In this document: positions 37,417 to 46,400 of the stretch, piece by piece
How positions within the stretch are numbered: position 1 is the stretch's first letter
Layout: every line of letters starts with the position of its first letter
Assembly (NCBI GenBank): GCA_003427395.1
Contig: BFEA01000260.1
Coordinates: 33,958 to 97,468, forward strand
Direction of reading: 5' to 3'
Length of the DNA: 63,511 nt
Source: Chara braunii
Taxonomy: Eukaryota; Streptophyta; Charophyceae; Charales; Characeae
Notes under the pieces: model-generated
Seen by the model: the letters and a program-made list of their open reading frames with translations, nothing else
Databases searched by the model: none
Told to the model about the DNA's origin: nothing
Made by a program: the position numbers and the translations under genes

Positions 37417-39306
37417 ATGGAGGTGGCAATGCATGCATCATGCTCCCTGGCTGCATGGTCATCATCATCATCTACGATTACCACTCGAGCTTCTGTGGCA
37501 GCCTGCAGATGCCAAGTTAGGATGCCAAGAACATGCCGGCTAGCAGCTGGGGAAGCCAAGGTCATTCCCAATGAGGTAAGTGGTGTTCGCTTAGTAGGTC
37601 TTGGGGCCTCTGCTGATAGTGCGGCCGTGGGGGTAGCATTTGTTGGCCGAGGGGCATCGGAAGGAGACGAGGCAAGCCATCTCCGCTTGGAGAGCAAGGA
37701 GAAGTTCAACTGGAGCAGACGAATTGACGGCCGACAAAGATCGAGGAATTCACTCGGCAGAATAACGAGGACGAGAGCATGCTTCTTGTCAGGGGAGTCT
37801 GCAGTTGGGCAGTGGAGGTGGCGACAATGTGATACACCCATCTCACCTTCGACGTGCTGTGGCTGTGGCAGCGGCGCTGGCAACGTGGGTGTACATATTT
37901 CTGGGAGACCTTTGAGGAGGACGAGGAGGAAAACGGCATCCCCTGCTATTGGTTGTAGAAGATTCTATCATGCAAGGGCAGAAAGTGTTGAACCCGGAAG
38001 TGCACAAGTGGGGCTAGCGTTTGGCTCGGGTGGTGGTTGGTTTGCTAATAAGTGTAATGGTACTGTTGGGTTTGTCCATGGTAGAAAAGCTATTAGGTCG
38101 AGGAAACCATGCCAGGATCAGGATTGCCGTCATGTGTGTATGGTCTCACAGGACCACCGCGAATCAAACTCAAGGTCCACGCTACCTATTGCTTACCCCG
38201 CCTTCGACTACTTTGAGGAGAGAGAGATTTCGAAAGATCCTCTTGTTGTTTGCATTGGTGAACTCATTTCCGAGTTCCTGCCTACGGTTCGAAAGAGTCC
38301 TTACATTGTGCCGGAGCGATACCAATCCTGGAGCCGGCATCAGCTTCAGCCACCCTATTTCGCCAAAGCACCTGGCAGTCCCCCTGGCACTGTAGCAGTT
38401 GGTGTAGGCCGCTTGGGAGGTAACGCTGCGTTGATTGGAAAGTTCGGAGATGATCCGCAGGGCTATGAGATGCATGACATCCTGGTAAGGAACAATGTGG
38501 AAACACAAGGCGTTGTCTTTGAGAAAAGCACCAAAACTCAAAAAGCCATGGTTAGGCTGGAGAGAGGTGCAGATGGGGTGCTGAAGATGCCATGCGTCTG
38601 CCCGAGTGCAGATATGGCTTTGTCTCCTGACGAAGTGGATACGAGTTTGATTGACAAGGCAGAGATCCTCCACACTGGCTCGCTAAGCTTAACCTCAGAG
38701 AAGTTGCGTTCGTCTGTTCTCTACGCTCTGGCGAAGGCTAAAGAGGTCAAAGCGAACATCTCATTTGATCTGAATCTGCCTTTGCCTCTATGGAAATCCC
38801 CACGCGCAGCTCGTGAATGCATTGCTCCCGTTTGGAATGAAGCAAATTATATCAAAATCACAGATGCTGAGCTAGAGTTCCTCCTCTCGGATGTTGGCAA
38901 GGGCTGCAAGAAAGTGTACTCTAGTTCTATGTTGAATGAACCCACAAGGTGGGATGAGTATCGCTACAACCAAGCTGATTTGGCCCCTCTCTGGCACGGA
39001 AACATCAAGCTCCTCATTGTGGCAGATGGCACTTTCTGGTTACATTACTTCACCCCTAACTTTCACGGTCGTGTGGGAGGCGCCGAGGATGCCCTTGGTC
39101 CAGATCGATCGGGGTGTGGAGACGCTTTCTGGGCTGGAATGCTCACCCTTCTTGCGAGGGACTCAACGCTGTGGCAGTCCGAAGAGAAAGTTGTTGAGGC
39201 ACTCAAGTTTGCCACAGCATGCAGTCTGATATCCCACACTACTTACGGCATTATTCACGGCCTTCCCACCGCGTCAGCAGCTGCTAATTTGTCTACAAGG
39301 GTTTGA
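37417..39306 (+). CDS. Plastid fructokinase-like protein, pfkB family (FLN1-like)
   Basis: pfkB (ribokinase-type) carbohydrate kinase fold. Closest by recollection to plant FLN1/FLN2, the fructokinase-like subunits of the plastid-encoded RNA polymerase complex, which are needed for plastid transcription rather than sugar phosphorylation. Diagnostic segments: RLGGNAALIGKFGDDPQGYE (pfkB signature 1, from about 38410), SFDLNLPLPLWKSPRAAREC (38758 on), WNEANYIKITDAELEFLLSD, LWHGNIKLLIVADGTFWLHY, and DRSGCGDAFWAGML, where the general-base Asp is kept (39121-39123). The C-terminus YGIIHGLPTASAAANL matches the FLN family end. From ATG 37417 the first 60 residues are Ser/Ala/Arg-rich and poor in acids, as expected of a transit peptide; an ATG 42 bases upstream is in frame. 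The frame is open throughout, but GAG|GTAAGT at 37575-37581 could be a splice donor, so the weakly conserved stretch to about 38200 may be partly intron. Confidence 0.9.
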   Translation: MEVAMHASCSLAAWSSSSSTITTRASVAACRCQVRMPRTCRLAAGEAKVIPNEVSGVRLVGLGASADSAAVGVAFVGRGASEGDEASHLRLESKEKFNWSRRIDGRQRSRNSLGRITRTRACFLSGESAVGQWRWRQCDTPISPSTCCGCGSGAGNVGVHISGRPLRRTRRKTASPAIGCRRFYHARAESVEPGSAQVGLAFGSGGGWFANKCNGTVGFVHGRKAIRSRKPCQDQDCRHVCMVSQDHRESNSRSTLPIAYPAFDYFEEREISKDPLVVCIGELISEFLPTVRKSPYIVPERYQSWSRHQLQPPYFAKAPGSPPGTVAVGVGRLGGNAALIGKFGDDPQGYEMHDILVRNNVETQGVVFEKSTKTQKAMVRLERGADGVLKMPCVCPSADMALSPDEVDTSLIDKAEILHTGSLSLTSEKLRSSVLYALAKAKEVKANISFDLNLPLPLWKSPRAARECIAPVWNEANYIKITDAELEFLLSDVGKGCKKVYSSSMLNEPTRWDEYRYNQADLAPLWHGNIKLLIVADGTFWLHYFTPNFHGRVGGAEDALGPDRSGCGDAFWAGMLTLLARDSTLWQSEEKVVEALKFATACSLISHTTYGIIHGLPTASAAANLSTRV

Positions 39307-39972
39307 ATGGTCCACCTTTTCTTCTGCTTTCCCGTCTATCCATCACGGACTTAGGCCGAAGTTCATGACTCTGGTGCCACTTATCTCTGATTCTATGCTG
39401 AGGTGCTTTGGTGTTGCACATACAAGCTTTGTCAATGGTTTTGGATCCATGGTTATTGTCCACGGATATTGATATTGTCGGCCGCTTATATCCAGGTGAT
39501 GTATGCCGGCTCTGATGATGGGACGGGGCTTGGGTTATTGGCTGTTGCTTCATGTGTTTTATCAGCATGTTGTGGTGCTCCTGATGGTGAATGCATGTCT
39601 TCTGGTGTTTCCGTTCTCGACATATATCTACATGATATATGCACATGCAAACCTCTGGTGGACTCTAGGTAGGTTTGCGAGCCTCTGCCTGCATACATGT
39701 GCACACACCTCTGTATGGCTATGTGGATGGAGCCGCACATACCTCATTGGCAACCTCCCGGATACTTAAGTGTCTTACTTCTCTGCATTTATGCACAACA
39801 CACACGCATCTCCTGGGATGGCTGCATGTGTGACCACATGTGGATCTGCCTTCATCAATGTGGACTCAGCTCTGCTGAAATGTCTGTGCATGAAACTCCA
39901 TGGTGCACTATGCTTGCCCATTTTTGCTGTTGTCATTGTCATCGCTGTTGTTGTTCTTATGTGTTGTTGTTG

Positions 39973-40017
<45 letters not shown>

Positions 40018-40196
40018 GAACTGTCACCACAACAATGCAATGACTTGCTGATTCTGCAGTCTGCGGCCCATCGAACCGAGGCTGTGACTTGCAATGACTT
40101 GTTCTGTTGTTGTTCTTATGTTTTGTTTTTACTGTGTACTAACCGGGAGACCAGCCTGTGGGGAAATACGTGAGGGACATATCTGCAAATTTGTAA
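39307..40196. other. 3' region of the FLN-like gene and spacer
   Basis: No second gene recognised. Holds the downstream region of the FLN gene, CA/TG-rich stretches, a TG microsatellite, and an 18-base copy of the element 3 LTR start at 40036-40053, followed by a shorter echo near 40093. Confidence 0.5.
39975..40013. repeat. (TG)n microsatellite
   Basis: Roughly 19 TG units following GTT repeats. It produces the poly(CV) frames. Confidence 0.93.
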
Positions 40197-40333
40197 AAAC
40201 TGTGTTGTGATGGTCCAGCTGCACCCGGCCTGCAAAGAACAATGGTGTTGTCCCCAACTTTCCAGGGATGTTCTTGTCAAACGCTCTTCAGTGGCCGCAC
40301 ACGGATGGAGACACTAATCTTTCCTGTTTCCAT
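40197..40333 (-). pseudogene. Kinesin-7-like motor fragment, left inverted copy
   Basis: On the minus strand from ATG at 40333: METGKISVSIRVRPLKSV, a stop, then QEHPWKVGDNTIVL and GPSQHSF. This is the first beta-strand and adjoining part of a kinesin motor domain. ISVSIRVRPL followed by PWKV and NTIV most resembles the N-terminus of CENP-E-type kinesin-7. A TGA replaces Gly of the right-hand copy (48688-48861), and similarity ends after about 45 codons, before the ATP-binding P-loop. It is a fragment, not a gene. Homology with the right copy continues upstream of the ATG to about 40452. Confidence 0.8.
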
Positions 40334-40570
40334 ATCTTGTTGTGCTCCAGACAATGCAACTCGTCGGTTGGAACTTGGAAGGAGGAGAAATCTGGGTCGA
40401 AACTTGGAAGTACAGAACAGGGGCAGTCTGGACTGAGGTTCCAGCTATGGCCACCTGATGGTCCAGCTATGGCCGCAAGATCCTTGTGCAGCATCTTGCA
40501 CACAGGACCACCTGCACTTTATGCCAGTCTCGGGTACGAGTCCCGACAGGCTAAAAGCGCAGATGCTCCT

Positions 40571-40654
40571 GTGTGCAAGCTGCTGCATGAGGATCTCGCG
40601 GCCATAGCTGCTGTGTGCAAGATGCTGCACGAGGATCTCACGGTCATAGCTGGA
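40571..40654. repeat. 42-bp tandem duplication
   Basis: Units start at 40571 and 40613 with GTGTGCAAG(C/A)TGCTGCA and end in CATAGCT. Further degenerate pieces of the unit lie at 40470-40510. It forms the spacer of the kinesin inverted repeat. Confidence 0.85.
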
Positions 40655-40670
40655 CCCTTAGGTGGCCATA

Positions 40671-41300
40671 TGTTACATGCTGCGCCTGCACATGGGCCCA
40701 ATTTCAGGGGCCCGACGGTTGCTGAGGGGCCCCCAGGCCGCGTGCCCATCGGACACGCGCCCTGGAGGCCCACGGCGGCCCCCAGGCCTCAGGTTTCGAC
40801 TACAGGCAGCATTTATTTATTTATTTGCTGTCCTATTTTTGTCTGTGCAGACGACGTTTCGGACTTGCAGGCCCCAACGGTCCGCCTGGGCTGGGTACAC
40901 AGGAGCAAGGCCGTTTGAGGCCAGCATCAGGCGCGCCCAGCCAAGCCCAGTGCTACTTATAGCTGGGCAGCAGCTGGGCATACACAGTTCGACTAGCTCA
41001 CTTCTTGGGTGACACGCTGCTGGACCAGCACCACACGCAACAGAGCTGCGCTACGTTAGTGGTAGAGGAGAAGGTAGGGAGACAGGGCGGAGGCCATACC
41101 TGCAGCATTCGAGTACGTACCTGGGCGCCATAGCTGGACTTGGCTCCAACGACCTGCAGCACAGCGTACGCCGGTGACGTCGTACTTGGCAGCAGTTACC
41201 TGCAGGTGAGACAGTGAGGAGGACGACATCATCTTCTTCTTCTTCTATCTGTTCTCGCCCTCCACCTCTCCTTCTTCCTTCTTCTTCTTCTTCTTCTTCT

Positions 41301-41371
<71 letters not shown>

Positions 41372-41824
41372 CAGGCAGAAGTTTCACGGGCATATGCCCA
41401 GGATCTGATTCGACATTTTTTTTGCTGCAGACATTGATTGGACACTCGGCCAAGGACTATTTTTTTGGACTTCGCTATGGCTATCTCAGTCTTCTCCCTC
41501 GCCTCCATCTTCGTCTCGCCTCCCCCCATCTCTCGTCCGCGGTGTCTCCTCCCATGTGCATGTGCAAGGAGGGACCTTTCTTCTATGCATGCGGTCCCTC
41601 CTCTCTCTCACACATGTGTGGTGTATGATGGGGTGCTGCGTCCGTATCTGCCAGGTCAGATCATATCTTGAGTCTTCCGTTGCGCTACATTGTGCTATTC
41701 CATATGTATCTGGATGTACATTGCTTGCTGATGCTTGGCTGATGCTGCATTGTCCATACGAGTCCCTTTCATCACTTTGCGGATCCTTGGCTCCCCCCTA
41801 CATCGCCCGATTGGGCATGCTTCA
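40671..41824 (+). repeat. 5' LTR of element 2
   Basis: 1154 bp, starts TGTTACATGCTGCGCC and ends GGGCATGCTTCA. It aligns along its length with 47237-48569, for example CATTGATTGGACACTCGGCC at 41431 and 48080. A TATA-like CTTATAGC near 40958 is matched by CGTATAGC in the other LTR. It contains a (GA)32 run that is short in the 3' LTR. Confidence 0.92.
41304..41368. repeat. (GA)n microsatellite inside 5' LTR
   Basis: 65 bases of AG/GA. The equivalent place in the 3' LTR (about 48004-48017) has only about seven units. Confidence 0.96.
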
Positions 41825-41826
41825 GT

Positions 41827-41838
41827 TGGTATCCGAGC
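41827..41838 (+). promoter_or_regulatory. Element 2 primer-binding site
   Basis: TGGTATCCGAGC begins two bases after the LTR end and matches the initiator tRNA-Met primer site TGGTATCAGAGC at 11 of 12 positions. Confidence 0.88.
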
Positions 41839-41880
41839 TGCGCTTGTGAATCTGGACTCCCAGATTATAGATCGATCAAT

Positions 41881-41990
41881 CAACCCGATCGGCCGATCGA
41901 TCGATTGATTGATTGATTGGTTAATTAGGGCTGATTGATTGATTGATTGGTTAATTAGGGCTGATTGATTGATTGATTGATTGATTCGTT
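41881..41990. repeat. GATT/GATC-rich tandem repeat in leader
   Basis: GATT tetranucleotide runs with a 30-bp higher-order unit containing GGTTAATTAGGGCT at 41919 and 41949. Confidence 0.9.
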
Positions 41991-42002
41991 CCTGATTCAA
42001 CT

Positions 42003-42827
42003 TTGCCTAGTTGTCATCTCATTTTTTTTTTTCAGAAATCGAAACCCCTTGTTTGCGCAAAATTCGTAATCACGAAATCAGAAATTTCCGAGAATCGGGA
42101 GTTTTTTTTTTCTTGGAACTTGGAATATTGCACGGAATTATTTCCACAATTTTTTCTGAATATTCCGTGGATTTATTTTTTTTTTCCTCGATATAGTTTC
42201 TTGATAATTGGAGTATCAATCCGATTTATTTCGCGATTTATTTTGTGATTTTATTAGGAATTTTCCGCTATTTATATCGCGATTTATTCCATGATTTTTT
42301 TGCGATTTTAGTAGGAACATTCCGTGGTCTATTTCGCAATTTATTTTCTTGAAAATGGGAATATCCCGCGATATGTTCCACGATTTTTATTTTCGTGATT
42401 TTCTTTTCCTTATTCTGGGAATTTACGAGAATTTATGTTTCTGAAAATCAGTATTATTTTGCGAATTCGTTTCTTGAATTTCGGAATTATTCCACGAAAT
42501 TATTTTTTTATTATTTTGCAAACTCCACTTCTTGAAAATCCGAATTATTTTGTGAATTTATTTCTCGAAATTATTTTCTGGAATCTTTTCAGAAGTTTTC
42601 GCTGATTCTTTTTTTTGTGTGCATACTGGAAATCCGAATTTCTTATTTTCTGAATTTTGACATTTTTTTTGTAATTTGATTCTTTTCAAAAAAAAAAAAA
42701 AAAACTATCTCCTTGCGTTAAGTTTCGGGATCTTATTCCCCCATTTGCTGCGCATACTCTCATCTGGAATTTAATCCGGTTTATTCTTTTTTTTAATTCG
42801 GAATTAACTGGACTTCTAGGCTACCAG
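42003..42827. other. AT-rich degenerate region in element 2 leader
   Basis: No gene. Very T-rich on the plus strand, with loosely repeated words such as CCGCGATTTATTT, CGTGATTTT and GGGAATTT. It could be a decayed tandem repeat captured by the element. Confidence 0.6.
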
Positions 42828-42867
42828 CCAGGCCGCCCGGGTCACCATATTTTGCTGGGCGGCCTGG
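42828..42867. other. 11-bp perfect hairpin
   Basis: CCAGGCCGCCC (42828-42838) pairs with GGGCGGCCTGG (42857-42867) over an 18-base loop. The stem is GC-rich in AT-rich surroundings. Confidence 0.8.
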
Positions 42868-42975
42868 CCGTGCAAGGACCAGGAAAGGTCCCAGCCAAAA
42901 AAAAAAAAAAACTCAGGGTCAAATCGAAATTCTTTACCAAATTTAAAATAAAATTTTAAATTTTAAATGTATATA

Positions 42976-43055
42976 TAGCCCCTCGTTTGTTGTCCTCTTC
43001 TCTCTCTCTGCGTACGGTTTTACCAGGCAGTTCTGTTTGTGACGATATATACTAC
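42976..43055 (+). repeat. Partial copy of the ribozyme repeat, tail only
   Basis: Starts AGCCCCTCGTTTGTTGTCC and continues through the TACGGTTTTACC and GGCAGTTCTGTTTGTGACG segments of the 193-bp unit, but lacks the ribozyme half. It ends shortly before the N gap. Confidence 0.85.
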
Positions 43056-43100
43056 GACTTAGCTAGCTTCCTGCTACGTTTTTTTCCGGTCAGGTCGAGC

Positions 43101-43656
43101 NNNNNNNNNNNNNNNNNNNNNNNNNNNNNNNNNNNNNNNNNNNNNNNNNNNNNNNNNNNNNNNNNNNNNNNNNNNNNNNNNNNNNNNNNNNNNNNNNNNN
43201 NNNNNNNNNNNNNNNNNNNNNNNNNNNNNNNNNNNNNNNNNNNNNNNNNNNNNNNNNNNNNNNNNNNNNNNNNNNNNNNNNNNNNNNNNNNNNNNNNNNN
43301 NNNNNNNNNNNNNNNNNNNNNNNNNNNNNNNNNNNNNNNNNNNNNNNNNNNNNNNNNNNNNNNNNNNNNNNNNNNNNNNNNNNNNNNNNNNNNNNNNNNN
43401 NNNNNNNNNNNNNNNNNNNNNNNNNNNNNNNNNNNNNNNNNNNNNNNNNNNNNNNNNNNNNNNNNNNNNNNNNNNNNNNNNNNNNNNNNNNNNNNNNNNN
43501 NNNNNNNNNNNNNNNNNNNNNNNNNNNNNNNNNNNNNNNNNNNNNNNNNNNNNNNNNNNNNNNNNNNNNNNNNNNNNNNNNNNNNNNNNNNNNNNNNNNN
43601 NNNNNNNNNNNNNNNNNNNNNNNNNNNNNNNNNNNNNNNNNNNNNNNNNNNNNNNN
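43101..43656. other. Assembly gap (556 N)
   Basis: Run of N in the element 2 leader, flanked on both sides by pieces of the ribozyme-bearing repeat. The true array may be longer than shown. Confidence 0.99.
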
Positions 43657-43731
43657 GTGGGTGAGTGATAGTCTACTTTGATTTTGGTTAAGGTAGATTA
43701 TCATTTACAGTGTAATCAGTGAGGGAATTCT

Positions 43732-43791
43732 GCAGACTGTTGAGGGTTCAGCCTCCTGATGAGTCGGTGAAACTCCGACGAAACAGTTTGT
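43732..43791 (+). ncRNA. Hammerhead ribozyme, type III, copy 1
   Basis: Self-cleaving RNA motif. Stem III: 43732-43740 with 43783-43791 (9 pairs, two of them G-U). Cleavage-site base U at 43741, giving the permitted triplet GUU, so cleavage is predicted between 43741 and 43742. Stem I: GAGG 43742-43745 with CCUC 43752-43755, loop GUUCAG. Core CUGAUGA 43756-43762. Stem II: GUCGG 43763-43767 with CCGAC 43775-43779, loop UGAAACU. Core GAA 43780-43782 and A15.1 at 43783. Every invariant core base is present. Activity is inferred from structure only; GUU sites are usually slower than GUC. Confidence 0.92.
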
Positions 43792-43924
43792 CACAGCCCC
43801 TCGTGTGTTGTCCTCTTCTCTCTCTCTGCCTACGGTTTTACCGGGCAGTTCTGTTTGTGACGATATATATTTGATTTTGGTTAAGGTGGATTATCACTTA
43901 CAGTGTAATCAGTGAGGGGATTCT

Positions 43925-43984
43925 ACAGACTGTTGAGGGTTCAGCCTCCTGACGAGTCGGTGAAACTCCGACGAAACAGTTTGT
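43925..43984 (+). ncRNA. Hammerhead ribozyme, type III, copy 2
   Basis: Same fold exactly 193 nt downstream of copy 1. The core reads CUGACGA: the only core change is at position 7, which tolerates any base. The terminal stem III pair changes from G-U in copy 1 to A-U (43925 with 43984), preserving pairing. Predicted cleavage is after 43934. Cleavage at both sites would release the monomer 43742-43934. Confidence 0.91.
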
Positions 43985-44208
43985 CACAGCCCCTCGTTTG
44001 TTGTCCTCTTCTCCCTCTCTGCCTACGGTTTACCGGGCAGTTCTATTTGACGATATATATATATATATATATATATTTATTTCTTTTTGGCCCGGCCAGG
44101 CAAGTGGACCTGGGCCACTCTTTTATTTCCTCGCCTGCGGCATTGGTAAGACGCCACATCAGCAGGTCACGTCAATACATGGTGTACACCTGCTCACAGA
44201 CAAGCGGC

Positions 44209-45000
44209 ATGGAGCAGCAGACTGGAGAGACACCCGAGGCCTATGAGGCCCGCATGCTGACCATGGTGGAGGATTTCAAGCAACAGGCAGTGGCGGCCAC
44301 AGCCGCACGAAAGAAGAGGGACGAGGAGGCAGAGGAACAGCGTCGCCTCGCTGAACAGCAGTGACAGGAGGACGCCGATGTGGCAAGGAAGGCCGCAGGC
44401 AGCCAAGAAACTTCAACAGTTCTCCAAGCGCGGACTGGATAACCGAGTACCAACGCTTGGCGTCCACGCCCAACTTGTCGTCGACCTTTATAGGCATCAA
44501 ACACTTCTTCATCACGAGGAGCTGCTCGGCGTTGCAGAACGCCTTGACGCAAGTTGTGGAGACGCTCACCACAAGTGAGCAGCTGTTTGATAAAGCCTTG
44601 CAGATCATCGTGACGAACACCGAAGCCAAGAATTTGGGCCGTTCGTCCGCTACGAGCCAGGGCATAGGTCAGCATCGACCGAAAGTGGCCGTGGTCGCGG
44701 CAACTACACCGACCGACCCTTCAAACGAGGCTACCTCTTCTGATGAAGGAGACAGATTGGCAGCCCGTTGGGATCGTGGCCACCACGCCAAAGGGCAAGG
44801 GCACGGCAAACCGAAGACACACAACTTCATCCCCCGGGATTGGGCCAGCAGCTCAAGAGCCTTGGACACACTACGGTGTCTCGGAAGGCATTTACCGCAT
44901 CCGTACTAAGTACCAATACTGTTTGTGGTGCAATAGTGCAGTGCACGACACCGCAAAGTGCCTCATGCAAGTCAAAGGCAAATTCCCTTCGGGAAAGTGA
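44209..45000 (+). pseudogene. Element 2 gag with zinc knuckle (frameshifted)
   Basis: Starts MEQQTGETPEAYEARMLTMV and shows a basic, Glu/Arg-rich helix (ARKKRDEEAEEQRRLAEQQ) ending in TGA at 44362-44364. The next pieces are in two other frames: 44361-44909 (PSADWITEYQRLASTPNL and a Thr/Ser-rich linker) and 44743-45000, which carries YCLWCNSAVHDTAKCLMQ, a zinc knuckle with exact CxxCx4Hx4C spacing. The canonical gag core is short or missing. Confidence 0.78.
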
Positions 45001-46236
45001 GCATCGCCGAGAGTGATGCGGCTGCACTCTCGATGCCTTCGGAACCAGTTGCTTCGCGGGCAACCTCTCTTCATTCCGAGGCAGATGCGGAAGTCGACAT
45101 TCCTCTCTTATATTCTCTTGAGGACTACGCTTCCCGACTCGTTCCTTCGCTGGGTTCTCAAGATCAAGGACAAGATGTGTGTGCGGCTTCTTCTCCGTCC
45201 GGCAACAGCAACAATTTATCGTCTTCAAGTGGTTCTTCAAGGGATTCGACACACGAGTTCAACATAGAGGTCTTGGACCCGTTGACATCCGAGGATTTTG
45301 CATGGCTTCCTCTCCCTTCCACAGGCTGCTTACCGGGACCGCAATGTGCAGCATTATGTGCCAATTTCCACACATACTTAGCCTTCTATGCAGCACCACT
45401 ACCTTCACCGACGGATGACGAAGTGGCGGTGGGGGCCATCCTTGCGTATGTTAGCAAGGTGGCCCGTGAGTTTCGCACGCAGCGGCACGATGATAACAAT
45501 GCACCGCTCCTTCATGTCCGCATTCAAGTTGGGCAAGCGTCCTGCAGCGCTTTGCTGGATAGCGGCGCGACTCGGAATTTCATCAGCCAGTCCTTTATCC
45601 AAAGAGCCAGCCTTGGCGCACAAGTTCGAGGGAAGCCAAACCCGATGGCGATCAAGTTGGCGGACAGTCGGACCCAACAACTCCTCGATCGCTACATTGA
45701 AGCTGTGCCGGTTTATTTTGCACCTCTTGTATGCGAACCGGTGACGTTTGACGTATTGGACACGGACTTCGACATCATTTTGGGGATGCCTTGGCTTGCA
45801 AGTGGGGATCACACGGTTAACTTCCATCGGCAGACACTTACCGTTGGCGACGCCTTCGGTGCCGAGGTGTTGTGTACCATTCCTCTTCCGCACCCTTTGA
45901 TCCGGTGCCAAGTTGTAACAGCCAAGTGTTTTCGGGCCACTTGCGGTTACGAGCGGCCCAACAAGATAGGCCTATATTTTCTACGGACCGTCGCGGCGAT
46001 CGAATCTTCACCTACGGACTTGTCTTCGGACCCCCGAGGGGTGCGGTTGCTCGACGAGTTCACCGACATCTTCGAGTCTCCTACTGGTGTGGTGCCGAAT
46101 CGGTCGATCTCCCACGAGATCATTCTTGAGGCTGGTGTCGTGCCGCCGAAAGGATACATCTATCGCATGAGTGAGGAAGATCTCGCGGTTCTGCTCGCGC
46201 AACTCGATGATCTGTTGGATAAGGGCTGGATCCCCC
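44958..46236 (+). pseudogene. Element 2 protease and start of RT (truncated)
   Basis: Open frame with an acidic, Ser-rich linker, then a retropepsin: CSALLDSGATRNFISQSFIQ (catalytic Asp-Ser-Gly kept) and DFDIILGMPWLASGDHTVNF. The pre-RT segment NRSISHEIILEAGVVPPKGY and LDDLLDKGWI follow, which is where the RT fingers begin. There the frame leaves the family and enters G-rich filler at about 46236. The active-site half of RT, RNase H and most of integrase are absent. Confidence 0.9.
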
Positions 46237-46400
46237 CGCGGGGCTGGGGCTGGGGGCGGGGCTGGAGGTGCAGGGGGCGGGGGCGGTCTGTGGGCTGGGT
46301 GTGGGCTGGGAGCGGGGGAGACAAGGGCGGGGCAGGGGCGGGGTTCGGGTAGTTCCACGGCGGGGGTCCGGGGGTGAAACCCCTACCCCGGCTTGGGCCA
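46237..46400. other. G-rich filler at the deletion junction
   Basis: About 165 bp made of GGGGC, GGGCTGG and GGGGGCGG words, replacing what should be some 2 kb of pol. Many closely spaced G runs could form G-quadruplexes on the plus strand. It shows no similarity to element coding sequence, so it looks like filler added at a repair junction or a mis-joined sequence. Confidence 0.7.

Larger units (their letters stand above)
43677..44054 (+). repeat. 193-bp tandem repeat, each unit with a hammerhead ribozyme
   Basis: Unit 1 is 43677-43869. Unit 2 starts at 43870 and ends about 44054 in a TA run, with small deletions near its end. Units begin TTTGATTTTGGTTAAGG, pass through the ribozyme, a pyrimidine-rich stretch and GGGCAGTTCTGTTTGTGACG, and finish in TATATA. 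They lie in sense orientation between the primer site and gag of element 2. I see no tRNA primer site or polypurine tract in the unit, so it resembles the short ribozyme-bearing tandem repeats of animals more than the LTR-flanked plant retrozymes. Confidence 0.92.

Noticed and set aside
40288-40503. Minus-strand 71-codon frame over the kinesin fragment
   Set aside because: It is in a different frame from the kinesin similarity and has no domain.
43742-43991. Type I reading of the hammerhead using GUC after GAAACAGTTT
   Set aside because: That fold leaves the first three stem I pairs mismatched. The type III fold pairs all three stems without a gap.
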